NCBI GenBank assembly: GCA_009746045.1
Contig: RPFO01000827.1
Location: 1 to 64,000, forward strand
DNA from: Mesostigma viride
Lineage: Eukaryota > Streptophyta > Mesostigmatophyceae > Mesostigmatales > Mesostigmataceae
DNA length: 64,000 nt
Direction of reading: 5' to 3'
Shown piece by piece: positions 18,701 to 29,689 of this stretch. The notes under the pieces were generated by a model. The model was not told the DNA's origin. It ran no database searches and worked only from the letters and a program-made list of their open reading frames with translations. Every line of letters begins with the position of its first letter. Within the stretch, counting starts at the first letter, position 1. Position numbers and translations under genes: made by a program.

Positions 18701-21580
18701 CGGACGGGGTTGGCGGGCGGGGTGAACGTGACGTCGCCCTTCGTCTGCCACGTGGTCACGGTGAATATCGCGTAGTACGCGCCGTCCACGGGCGTGTCCA
18801 GGTGATTCTCTTTCAGCTCCGCGTTCAAGTAGAGAGTCGAGTTCCTTATGCTGGCGTCCGCGTACTCGTACTCGAACCAGAAGGCCTTGGTGAGTTTGTA
18901 GCCGTACTCGTTGGAGGTGGCCGTCGGGTCGTGCACTCCGATGAGCGCGGCGATGTCGGTCTCCTGCACGGCGCCGCCGAAGTCCACGCGGACGTCGACC
19001 TTCGAATGCGTCTCCTTGTCCGCGGACCCCGAGTAGCCGGACGCGGCGCGATCCGAGAACGTCACGCTCTTGATCTTGTCGGCCTCGAGGTTCGGCAGGA
19101 TGAAGGAAGCGGACGCCTCGGGAGGGATGTAAGGCACGTTGCCGGCCGTCGGGGTGGTCGTCCGGAAGAACAGGCTCCCTTGCGTGTATCCAGCCGCGTA
19201 GAAGGGAGACACGTCGGCCGTCACCACGAAGAACGTGTCCGTCTGTTCCGACACGACGATTTCGGGGGGCGCCAGCGTGGTCGCGGGGATCACTTCCCGG
19301 TTCGCGTTCCGATAGTGAAGTTCGTAGTATTGGTCTTTCAACTCGTCGTCCGCGTGCAAGTATCCCAGGGACATGGTGCACCGGAATTCGGCCTGGAGCG
19401 ACGTCGCGAAGTCGGCGGGGGTGAAAACGGCGATCTCTCTGTGCGCGCTCGCGATGTCGGTTTCCGACAACGCCGCGGATATGACGCCCGCCGACGCCAC
19501 CGCGAAAATGGTCCCCGCGTCGGGGATCTGCTTGACGCCTTCGTCCGCTGTCAAAGTGGTCTCCGCGGTGTCCTTGACCACGATGCGGAGAGAGGACGCG
19601 AACCCGGCGGGCAGAGGTTGCGGGTTGTTCCCCGCGAGCAGTTCCAAGAAGAAGCGGATCGTGTCGCCCTCGATCGCGGGCGGTTCGACGGACCACTTGC
19701 CGCGATCGTACGCGACGTAACTCGCCGAGTTGCGGTATTCGATCGTCAGCAGGGATTTGAGCGCCTCCGCGGACAGTTCCGTCTGATCCAGCACGCCGTT
19801 GAATTTCAGAGAGACGAGGTACGAAGAGTTTCCGAGGGTCTCGGTCCGTCGCGCGATGGCCGAGTTGGTCTGGTCCACGAGCAGTCGAGTCGCGCTCGTC
19901 AGCGTGACGGATTGGGTCACCTTGGGTAACTCGAACCGGGCCGTCTGATCGGACGTGACCAGCAGGGGGTTGTCGTCCGCGTTCACGAAGTCGAACACGA
20001 GATCGAACGAGGTCACGGGGGTGTTGCGCGCCCAGTTCAGGACGGACAGGTCTGTGATCGTGAAGTCGAACCGGTTTTGCGTGCACGAGACGGTGTAGTC
20101 GTTGTACCTCGTGTTGCTTGTCAACCCGCGGGTGTAATTTCGTTGGAATCGGTACAGCTGGCGACCGTCGGGAGCGAAGGCGCGGATGAACACGTGGGTG
20201 GCCAACCTCTCATCGAGAGGCACCAACTGGTAAAACGAGACGTCGCTGCGTCGGGGCGTGAAAGAGAGCCTGACGCTCTGTGGCGTCGAGTCGGTCGCGG
20301 GCGTGTCCGTGACGTCCGCGATCACGTCATGGGGTCGATTCGTGCGATACACTTCGACCGCCGTCTTGCCGCCGAAGAACGTGATCCCGTCCACCGCTTG
20401 GATGGGTCGGTCCGGTCCTCCCACCGCGATGGTGATGGTCCCTTCGCTCGTCGTGAACAGGCCCGTGAGGACGATCCCCATTTTGTACTTGTTGGCGCCC
20501 GATATGGACATCTGCGTGAGTCGAGACGCGCCGCCGCTCGTCACGGAATTGCGATCCACGACCGTCATGGACCCCTGGACCCCGCTCACCGTCACCAACA
20601 CGCGGTCGAGTCCCATCGCGTAGTCGCCGGTCGTCTTGTACGCGGACGGAAACGTGATTTCCGCGGACATGGTCGTGTCGTACGCGTCGTCGCGACTCAC
20701 GACGATGGACGTGATCGGGCCGCCTTCCATGCCGCCCTCGAGAGCCGAGATTCGCTGGTTGATGGAATCGTAGCCCGCGAGAGAAGAGATGCTCCCGTCG
20801 AACAAGGTGTTGTTCACGCGCGCCGTGTTGCATCGGAGTGTGTCCGTCTTGACGCCTCCTGCCACTTGCACCGTTTCCCAAGACGAAGGGGCTTGGTCGC
20901 CGAAATCTCCGAACCGGTATCCCACTTTCCCGCGGTTGTACAGCGTTCCGTTGATCTTGACGGTCGCCTTCTCCTCGCGGTACACGGGCTTGTCCCCGGA
21001 CGCGGTCGTCCTGGACGCGCTCAGAGTGTACGTCCCGTCGAACTCGCGCAGGACCGTCTCGTCGTCCCCGTCCACGTGGAAATAGGCCGTGTCCAGATTG
21101 AGACCGCCGCGCACGAAAACGCGCGACTTGGCGGCCGGGATGGTGGCGACCATCGTGGCGGTTGGGGGGACGAACGCGACGCGGTCGTTCGTGTTGGACG
21201 AGTACCTCCACGTGATCGCGCCGGGAGTGGAAGACAGGTCGAACGGACGGTACAAGGACGACGCCAGGTCCGTGGACAGATCGGTCTGTTGGACGGTGCG
21301 GGTGGCGAACACGGCGTCGGCCACCTCGGGCATCTTGAGTTTCGCGGGCGTGACGGCGCCGTCCGCGATCTTGGCGGTCGCCACGGCCGAGTCGGACAAC
21401 TGGGTCGTTCCGACGCTCCCCGCGGACAAGACCGCTGTCCGGACGTCGGAGACGTTCAGACGGTTGGAACGGATCTTGTCCTCCTCGTTGGTCGAAATCT
21501 TCGCGTTCGTGATCGCGCCGTCCGATATCGCGGACGTCGGGATCGTCCCGGTGGCCAGCTTGGCCGCAGTCACCGCCCCG
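15757..21580 (-). pseudogene. giant fiber protein, 3' part (about 1,940 codons), retrotransposon-split and frameshifted
   Basis: This is the downstream part of the fiber gene whose beginning is at 28551-29580. It opens with the same short AKLA-type repeats (AVATAKIADGAVTPAKL), which resemble phage tail-fiber stem repeats. A head-like region follows (RPFDLSSTPGAITWRYSSNT; KSRVFVRGGLNLDTAYFHVD), then about fifteen or more beta-sandwich modules with Ig-like character (for example FFVVTADVSPFYAAGYTQGS). It ends NVPIPFGTSPLNGLEFPIF. Three frameshifts are needed, near 18490, 18175 and 16400; on each side the coding signal continues in the next frame. Interrupted at 21580 by the LTR element. Likely a trimeric surface or host-recognition fiber; function is inferred from repeats. 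Confidence 0.7.
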
Positions 21581-21661
21581 AGTTGGATGGAGACTAGGGA
21601 CGACGAACAACTGCGAAAGCTGAGAGCGAATGATGATTGTATTACAATAATACAATGAGAG
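21581..21661 (-). repeat. truncated 3' LTR (81 bp)
   Basis: Identical base for base to 28096-28176, the downstream end of the 5' LTR. The pol frame runs directly into it and stops inside it, so the upstream part of this LTR, the polypurine tract and probably the last residues of pol are missing. The junction shows only a few bases of shared CTC sequence, suggesting a microhomology deletion. Confidence 0.85.
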
Positions 21662-24600
21662 GCACTTTAGTGAGTGCATCAGCAGCGTTGTGTTTGTCCT
21701 CCACGTGACGGGTGGACTCCCAGTAGGTGGACTCCTGTTTCAGGACCACCCAGTCAAGATCAGTGTGGACAGCATAGGGGTTAGCAAGGAAACTGAGGAC
21801 TGACTGACTGTCAGTGAGCAAATGTGCCACCACCCCAGCATTGCTGCCTGCTTGCATCTGCAACCAAACCAGCACATGATTCAAGTACCTGGCATGAAGC
21901 ACTGCTGACACCACTGCCCTGCACTCAGCAGCATTGCTGCTGACAGCCTTGCGTCTATGCAACCGGCTGTACCATGAAATGAGAGACAAGGGTGCATCAT
22001 CATTCTGCACAAAATACAAGCCTGACTCCCTTGCCTGCATCTTGGTAATCTGCCTGGACTCCATGGAACTATCCATCATAGCTTGGATGTGAATGGTTTT
22101 GTGGAGATCCAAGGAGTGCAAGATAAGGGGAGGGCCCTCCTGGAGAGTTTTGGTGATGGCTTTGTGACCTACTTGCATCAAGACATCATCATCAACTCTG
22201 CTAACCACAGCCAGGTGAGGTGCACACGTTGAGCACAACCACCCCAGCTTGCCTCTAATGGTAGGACAGGCTCCAGGTTTGATTTTTGTTTGCAAAACCT
22301 CCAAGCAGCTGTGCATGTAATCATTGGGAGAGTAGAGTGCACACACCCACTGGTTTTGATGCTGCTGGAGTTGTAACATTGTGCCACAAAATTTTATGGC
22401 AGTGGTGCCCAGCTCTACTTGCTTGCCAATCTCAAAATGCTGTGACACTTGTTGAATAAAATCATCCACAGCACGCCTTGGCCCAGCAATCAGCTGATCA
22501 TCCCCATGCCACACAAAGGTGAGAATGCCATGAGGGTGTGGGACCACAAAGAAGCAAGGGTCTATGTCATCATATCTAGCCCCTAACTTTTCAAACACAG
22601 CCTGAGCTGACATCCTGAAAATGCGAGGAGCTGATTGCAGCCCTTCAACACCTATGTTAGCTTTCAGGTACTGCTGAGGGATGTGTTTTGCCCAAACTCT
22701 GGGAGTGGAGACTACGTACACCTGACCATGCCACACTTGTTGTGCTATCTCAGGTGAGCCTTTCAGGAAAGCCCTTTTAATGTCTGTAGCCTTACAGATA
22801 TAGTCATCCCCATCATTGAGATGACCCACAAAGACAGACAGCAAGATTTTTAGGGATGTTTGCTGAATGCCTGGCGTGTACAACTCTGCCTCTGTCAGAT
22901 CAGTGGTGCCCTTGAACTCTGTCACACAAGGTCTAGCATGAAAGATGACTGACCCATCTGCTGCTGGCTTATGTTTACACACAAACTTCAGGCGCAAGTG
23001 CTTGCACCCTGCAGGCTTTTTGTCAATAGGTGTGACAGGGGGAGTATGAGAAGGACTAAGAGGATCTGGCACTACCCATTCTTCCCTGGCCTTGTTAAAG
23101 GCCTCCACCCATTTTAGGAATCCTATGTGTGTGCGACAGTCTTGCTCTATCTGTTCATAAGAAAGAGGAGACATTTTAGCCACATCATGCTTGCCCAATC
23201 CAAATGAGTTGGGATGAAGTTTTTGGTTGTGAACCAGGTCTGCCACACAGGGTTCTTGCCCTGGGGCATACTTGGGTGTAGCAAATTTTACAGAAGCAAT
23301 GTTGGTGTTAAGAAGTTTTTCAAGAGAAATTTTGAAATGATTCAGATCAACACCACCCATGTCCTGGATGGATAGTCTATCACTGGATATGAGGACACCA
23401 GGGTAACAGAGAAAAGGATCCCCCAACAAAGCATTCCCTTTATAACCTTCCAATACCTGAAAAGGAGTGGGGATACCGAGTATAGTCAACATGACCTGAC
23501 CTAATACCTTGAGGGATGACTGCCCTGAGAAATCAGCCACATGGTGCCAGGGTGAAGGTTCCAAAGGCAAATGGGGCACAGCCAGGGCACTGATAATGCT
23601 GACCTGGGCTTGTGTGTCCACTGCAACCATAAATGGGCTATTGTCATTCTGCCCAACCTTCCCCACCTTAGCTGATCCTGCAGCAGTTTGAGCTTTGGCT
23701 CTATGAGCTGCTTGTAAAATGCGAACAGCGTCTGCTAGGCTGCGTTTGGAAGGTGCAGCTAGTGGCTGAGCTATGTTCACACTTGTAGAGGTGATAGGTT
23801 GCTGATCACCTGTTTTGCCAATGTGACCCTCTGCTGCAGGGGGCCAATCCTGCAGTGACTGCCTGCAATCATCAAGGGTGACCTGGGTGTCACAGTGGGT
23901 GTGGCTCTCACACTCACCAGTGGGTGTTCCAAACAACCACTCACTGGGCAACGCTGGGATGCCAGGCAACTGTACAGGGCTGTCGGCCAACAGCTCTTCC
24001 TCCTCTGCCACGTCTGACACAGTTGGAAAATACAATTTCATCCTGTGAGGTGAACACCTGTGAATTTTTCCCGTGTCATTGTGTTTAACTAACACTGTCC
24101 TGCCAGTGGTGTTAAACTTTAGGATGGTGGCTGGCCCATGCCAGGTACCCACCTTGCCTAGTCCCGACTCCTTGTAGAATAGGACCTGATCCCCTTCTCT
24201 GAAGGTGGGACGTGGATGCTTTGCATCCTTGACAGCTAACCTGCTAGCTGTCTGTGCTCGCTGTGCGTTGTAGAGGGCTAGTACCTCAGGTGGATAAATG
24301 CCTGCATGCAATCCATCTGGTGTAATGACCACCCCTTGTGGGGTTTTCATGAGTGGCCTCCTGTTGAGGACTTGGCACAACCTGGTGGACCACAGAGCTC
24401 TGTCAGCATAGGACCCACTGTCAGCCAGCAGATTGCCATCTTCTTTGGCTACAAGGGTTTTAATGGACCTGATGGCCCTTTCAATAATGCCTTGCCTCTC
24501 ATGATCTTCTAGCCCAGCCAGATCAATAGCCTCACACCCTGGTTCATTGGCAAGACATGTGAACTGCTGATCCAGTAACAATGCCTCCACAGGGTAGTAC

Positions 24601-25331
24601 CTGGCCTGAGCAATCAAGAGAGCCCTGAGCAACTGTGTCTTGTCCATTCCAGGTAATGGTTCAATGGTTGTGTACCTTGACCATGCATCTTTAAGTGCCA
24701 AGTAAGATTGTCCTTTGATATGAAAGACATCTCCTACCACCCTGCCCTTGCTCTTAGGTGGGGTAGCTACATGCCACTTAGGGGGTTTGGGTGCATTGAA
24801 CTGACAATGCTGGCAGTGGGATCTGACCACCTGGCATGCACGTCTGAGTGCTGCCCCCCCTATTGCTGCTGCCACCACCTCTGCACTCACTTCATGCCCA
24901 TAAAGGAAATGCAACTGCAAAGCAAGCTCCTGAAAACTGATCTGAGCATCCTCTGCTGGGGACACTCTGCACACCTTGGGAACCATAGATGTGAAGGTTG
25001 GTTTAGAGACATAATCTTCTGAAACCAGCTGTAGCACCTTTCCAGAACTGCTCACTGCTCTGACAGTGGGGCATGCAGAAGAAGAAGGTGAAGCAGGCAC
25101 ACTCAAGCCAGCATGAGAGGGAGACTCACACTTCTTGCCGTAAGGAGGCCGCTTGCAGTCCTTGGGGTCACCGTGGGGCGGCCCGTGGCACTTGTGGCAC
25201 AGGACGTCCAAATGCCCCAGCTCGTCCACGTTCTTGCGGCAGGTGGGCCGCAGGTGGTACTTCATGCCACAGCGGGTGCACCGCTGAGAAGACTTGTCCT
25301 CCTTGTCCTGCTTCTTGTTGTTGTTGTTGTT

Positions 25332-25379
<48 letters not shown>

Positions 25380-26069
25380 ACTGTTGTTGTTGTTGTTGCT
25401 GGAGCTGCCCCCCTTGGAGGGAGACTGCCCCTTACCCTTGCCCTTGCCCCAGCCCCTGCCCTTGCCCTTGCCCTTGCCCTTGCCCTTGCCCTTGCCCTTA
25501 AACATTTGTCCCAGCAGGGACTTGACTTCTGCCATAGTGACAGGTCTCTTGCTCCTGTCTTCCCTCTCCCTATCCTCCTCCTCCCTCTCTTCCCCCCTGA
25601 CCCTCTTTACAGAGGTGCCCATGGCCCCCTGGCTAAGGGGAGCCAAGGCCAGCTTGATATAATCCAATGCCTCCTTCATGTCCTCCCAGTACTTTGCCAT
25701 TCCTGTTGCAAGCATAGCGTAGGTGTTTTTGTCAAGTTTGAGTTTCTCAAGGAAGGAACGCAGCAAGAACTTGTGATCTAGCTGCTGGACATCAGGACGT
25801 GCTTTGATGGCTAGCTCATATTTCTTTGTCTCAGCCACATAGTCCACTGATGTGACCCTGTATTCCTCTACCCACCTGAATGCCCCATAGATGTCCACAG
25901 ATGAGGGGGTGGAGAGGAGGTCAGTTAGCTCCTTCATGAAAGCCTCCCAAACTGCCCTAGCCTGCGTGTCCTGCCACTTGGGATACCTACGCTGGAAGAC
26001 AAGAATGAGATTCTGAATCTGAGAAGAGGACTGATGGTAAAATCCCCCTGCATGAGAGATCCAAACCAA
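21642..26069 (-). CDS. retrotransposon gag(C-term)-integrase-protease-RT-RNase H polyprotein
   Basis: One open frame. Order from the N-terminus: gag-type helices (about 1-170), a Lys/Gly-rich linker and an Asn homopolymer. A CCHC zinc knuckle follows (CTRCGMKYHLRPTC, about residue 260). Integrase comes next, with an HHCC-like zinc region (SHCQHC), LKDAWSRY, LLLDQQF and QGIIERAIRSIK as the DDE-type signature, and a GPY-like WHGPATILKF end. An aspartic protease follows (MVAVDTQAQVSIIS, then ALLGDPFLC). Reverse transcriptase has CKATDIKRAFLKGS, with VWHGDDQLIAG in place of YVDD. RNase H has LISWYSRLHRRKAVSSNAAE and LLTDSQSVLSFL. Protease after integrase is unusual, since Copia places it before. 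The last lines (ADALTKVPLIVLL) run into the truncated LTR. The start at 26069 is only the edge of the open frame; upstream gag is frameshifted. Confidence 0.85.
25315..25400. repeat. GTT/AAC trinucleotide repeat (poly-Asn in gag-pol)
   Basis: Some 27 nearly uninterrupted GTT units, broken by one TTATTG and one TACTG, encode an Asn tract in the minus-strand polyprotein between the Gly/Lys-rich linker and the zinc knuckle. A CCCTTG hexamer array coding KG repeats follows at about 25433-25497. Both are prone to length variation. Confidence 0.9.
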
Positions 26070-28053
26070 TTCTTGACATTCAGTTCCTCCCTAGCCAGCT
26101 GCAGAGAGAGAAGTGCATGATTCCCCTGCTCCCTAGTATACCCCTCAGGCAGCCCCCTGACATTAATCCTATCCACAGGACGGTTTTCATTGTAAGTGGG
26201 CAACCTAGAGGGGGATGCAGGGGGAGAGGGAGAAGATGGTGTTGCTGCTGCAGCATTCACAGGAGAGACCTGCTGAGAGGGAAGTGCTACTTGAGTGAGC
26301 TGAGCAGGATGGGCAAACATGGGCTGTGTAGGAGGGTTAGACAACATAGGGGTGGGCTGGTGGGGGTGTGAGTGTGTGTCACTTCCCGCCTCCTGCTGCG
26401 GGCCTCCTCCCAATCATGGAAGGTGGGAGAGAGGGACACTTCATCGTCAGTAGGGTTAGTAAGATTGTGATGCAACCAGGTAGGCAGAGTTAGCCACCTA
26501 CCCGCCCCTCTCAGGATGGCGTTGTGTAGGAGCTCCAGCAAACGCACCAGACGCACCCTGCTGCCCTGCACCCTCCTCCCTGAGAGGAGAGCCTGCAGGG
26601 CAGGCAGCAGGTCGTCGCACACCCTGCGTGTGCCCTCTTGGAGGTTGGGCAGGCCCAGGATGTGCGTGATGATTGCACACACCAGGCTGCCCGCCTCCGC
26701 GACGTGCATCTGCTGGCTCCTGTCGGCCAGCCCACGGAAGGAGGCTGTGGCTGTCTGTATGGCACGCCACACGGCCTCATCACCAGGGTGATGAAGTCGC
26801 GACCTTGCAGGTCGCCCTCCAGCAGTGCTGGTTGCTGCCCAGCTGCGGTGGGACCCTGGGGCCCCTCCGGCCCTGCCAGGGACTTGTCCTTGTTGCGACT
26901 AGAGGGGGCCTGCCCCCCAGAGCCGCTGGAGGTGCCCGTGACACCCTCCATGGGGGCTGCATCCCCCGCCAGCGCCGGAGGCGCCGGCGTCGCTGCCGGG
27001 GTCCCTGCGACCCCGGGCGCTTGTGTCGCCGCCGGGGTCCCTGCGACCCCGGTGGCCTCCTCAGCCACCTGGCCCCCCACGCTGGGCGGGGGAGCCTGCG
27101 GCTGAGGTTGGACCCTCTGACCTGCCAGAGGGTCCTGGGTGGCTTCACCACCCATGGGCGTGTTGGGGGCGTCTGCCGCCCCGCGCCCCGTCGCAGGCGG
27201 CATCGCAGCCGCCTCACGCCTATCCGGGCCCCAGCCAACTGGCGTGACTTGGGGCCACGCTGGCAACGGAGTCAGCGCGATCTCTGGTCTGGAGACCACG
27301 CGCAGCGCCTCTCTCTGGCGCTGCCTGGACGCCCACTGATCAACAGTGCCGGGGTTGTGCCGCGGCCGATTGGCGAAACAGTACAGCCAAACCGCCACCT
27401 GAACCAGTGGGAGCTGCATCCTAAGACGCCCCTCGATCAGCGAGTGCACCCGATGAACCTCTATCGCGTGTATCTCCTCATCTGGAAGCAACTGAAAACG
27501 ATCGAGCAAGATCCGGCCGTTCACCGCAATGAACGCCGGGATGTCGTCCTCCCCAAGGGGGAGAAAATGGGGTGGGCGCCCGAACATGACCGGGGGCGGA
27601 ACATGTTCCCCATACCGGTCAATGTCCATGGTGGCCATCTGTCGGCCCACGGAAAGGTTGCCAGACGTCGCAGGTGTCTGCGACGAAAGCTCAAGCGAAG
27701 GCCGAGGCCTCGCAGGCGGCACCTCGCCATCCTCCTCGGAGGAATCACTCCGCTCACGACCCCCGTCACCTGCGACGGGGAACGTCGTGCCCGGGGGACC
27801 TGCCCCCCAGGTGCCATGGCGGACAAACCGCCAGTGGCAAACGGCCGCCCGCTCGCCATCCCCCGGGCGCCGGGCCCCACCTGCGGGCCCCGACGCCTGG
27901 GTTGGTCAGCGACCACCGTGCGGAAGGGACGTTGGGCGTCACCCTCGCATCGGTGGTGGAGGGCGTGCCCTCCGGCGAAAGGCGGGGTGAGGTGCGCCTG
28001 GCAGGCGCCTTCCCCTTGTTGTTGTTGCCGTTGTTGCCGTTGTTGGAAGCCAT
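26070..28053 (-). pseudogene. retrotransposon gag region, frameshifted
   Basis: The likely gag start is ATG 28053, just inside the 5' LTR (MASNNGNNGNNNKGKAPARR). Coding signal then moves between frames: to about 27770 in one frame, MDIDRYGEHVPPPVMFGRPP to LLEGDLQGRDFITLVM (27722-26790) in a second, AGSLVCAIITHILGLPNLQE to about 26400 in a third, and RLPTYNENRPVDRINVRGLP (26413-26070) leading into the polyprotein. At least three indels are therefore present. The central part is Pro/Ala rich with VAGTPAAT repeats. Gag would package element RNA. As it stands the element cannot make a continuous Gag, unless these breaks are assembly errors. Confidence 0.6.
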
Positions 28054-28095
28054 ATCTTTTTTTTGCTTAAAAAAAATATCGAACTTTTCAGTCCA

Positions 28096-28550
28096 AGTTG
28101 GATGGAGACTAGGGACGACGAACAACTGCGAAAGCTGAGAGCGAATGATGATTGTATTACAATAATACAATGAGAGAGAGATGAAAGCTGAGGGCTCAGA
28201 ATGGAACTGGGCAGACTCGGGTGCTGTGGCACTCCCCAGTGCTACGCCTATATGCCTATGGCGGTGCTACCTGCAGCACACGACCAGTGGACAAGTGTAC
28301 ACTGCAATGCCATGCGACCACGTCACTAGCATCCAGCTAAGACTCGGCCCGTCAGGCCCGGCTACACCGGACCTGGCGGGTCGAACTAGCACCTAGGAAC
28401 AGTCTGGCACTAACCGCACATCGGTCCACATGACACCTCAGTACCGTACACCCTGCCGTACTGTACTGAGGTGTCCCGCTCAGCCGCGGTAGGCAATACG
28501 CGGCGCGCAGGCCGGAAATCCGTGTGTCAGCCTAAGCATCTCATCTAACT
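28096..28550 (-). repeat. 5' LTR (455 bp)
   Basis: Bounded by the CCCCG target repeat on the right and by the start of the internal region on the left, where TGGACTGAAAAG directly follows the LTR as a candidate primer-binding site. Read on the minus strand it begins AGTTAGATGAG and ends CCATCCAACT. It contains a strong hairpin at 28432-28475 (GACACCTCAGTA...TACTGAGGTGTC, with a one-mismatch extension), which could be a transcript structure. No TG/CA termini. Confidence 0.8.
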
Positions 28551-29580
28551 CCCCGTCCGCCAGCTTGGCGGTCGTGACGGAGGCGGCGGCGAGTTTGTCC
28601 GTCGTCACCGCGTCCGCTGCGAGTTTGGCGGCCGTCGCGGACCCGGACGCGAGTTTGTCCGCCGTGACGGCTCCGGTCGCCAGCTTGGCGGACGTGACGG
28701 CGGCGTCGGCGATTTGGGCGGTCGCGATCGAACCGTCGGCCGGTGCGACGCCGGCGACTTGTCCGGCCAGCGCGGCCGAGACGGACGGGATGTCCAGGAG
28801 GTCAGCCGTGATCGTGCCGGCGCGGATCTTGGCGGCCGTGACGGCGCTCGCCGCGATCTTCGCCTCCGTGACCGCCTCGTTCGCGAGGTTGGTCGTGGCC
28901 ACTTCCGTCAGTTGGGCCAGTCCTCCGAGGTCGGGCTTGCCCCGGATCTGGTCCCAGTGCCCCTTGAACTGGACGCCCGTCGAGTCGTCGGCGAACTGGA
29001 TGTAGTCCACGGACGCGCCGCCGGTCACGCTCAGACGCACGTTCCGCGACGGGGCGGTGGCGGATCCCAACACGAGGCCGTCGCCCGCGGCGCCGCCGAA
29101 GAACCTGCTCCCGCCCGCCCCCTGTATCAACGTGACATGCGGCAAGAACGGCTTTTCGGCCAATGCGGCGTAGGTCCCGTCGAACCTCTGCGCCTTCGGA
29201 AACCGGAGCCAGTCCGTGTCGAGTCCGCCGCGGACGTACACCGCCCCCGCCAACGCGTTCGACGGAGGCGTCTCGTTCGCGGCCAGGAACACCACTCTCT
29301 TCGCTGGGTCGGACGGGTACATCCACGTAATGCCTCCCGTCGTCGCGCTCGTGAACACGCTCGTGTTCAGCTTGGTTTTCAACGCCGCGTCCAGTTTGCT
29401 TTCGGTGATGCTGCCGTCCGTGATGGTCGTCCCGCCGGAATACGACACGCCGTTGATCATCAGGGACGGGGATTCGAATTGGAGTCGCGGGGTGGTCAGT
29501 CGGATGCTCTCTCGCGACGTCAGCGTCAGGATGCCCGTGTCGGAACGGACTTTACGCGCAATGATCTCGTTCAGAGACAT
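28551..29580 (-). pseudogene. giant fiber protein, 5' part, cut by the LTR element
   Basis: The fiber gene starts at ATG 29580 (MSLNEIIARKVRSDTGILTL). Two small beta-rich modules follow (TTPRLQFESPSLMINGVSYS; GAVYVRGGLDTDWLRF; DYIQFADDSTGVQFKGHW). Then come tandem 12-15-residue repeats of the form ITxxKLAxxAVTxxKLA (about 28550-28900), similar to the triple-helical stems of phage tail fibers. The native frame enters the LTR at the target site and would stop after about 20 foreign residues. VYVRGGLDTDWLRF here and VFVRGGLNLDTAYFHV in the downstream part show that the module was duplicated within the gene. A T-run (TTTTTTTTG) lies about 20-30 bases before the ATG. Confidence 0.75.
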
Positions 29581-29689
29581 CGCGACGTCTTTTCTATCTC
29601 TTACCCGGCACAAAAAAAACGTCTGCGCGCCGCGTTCTCCGCGACCGCTTTATATTCCGCGCATCTAGTTGTAGATCGCGACCGAGGAG

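Larger units (their letters stand above)
21581..28550 (-). mobile_element. LTR retrotransposon (Copia-like RT), inserted in the fiber gene
   Basis: The element is 6,970 bp and is flanked by the 5-bp direct repeat CCCCG (21576-21580 and 28551-28555). Removing it with one target copy rejoins the fiber reading frame inside its AKLA repeat region. In minus orientation it carries a 455-bp 5' LTR, a Gln/Asn- and Pro-rich gag region in several frames, a 1,475-codon gag-pol frame, and an 81-bp remnant of the 3' LTR identical to the end of the 5' LTR. Termini are AGTT...AACT, not TG...CA. Base composition and codon use are clearly less GC-rich than the viral genes. The identical LTR overlap and perfect target repeat indicate a recent insertion. 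Confidence 0.9.

Noticed and set aside
18667..21597. Plus-strand frames of 400-500 codons across the fiber gene
   Set aside because: Antisense shadows with Arg/Val/Gly/His bias. The minus strand has repeats and beta-module patterns.
25113..25781. Plus-strand poly-Val/Leu/Cys frame
   Set aside because: Reads through the GTT and CCCTTG microsatellites of the retroelement in the wrong direction.
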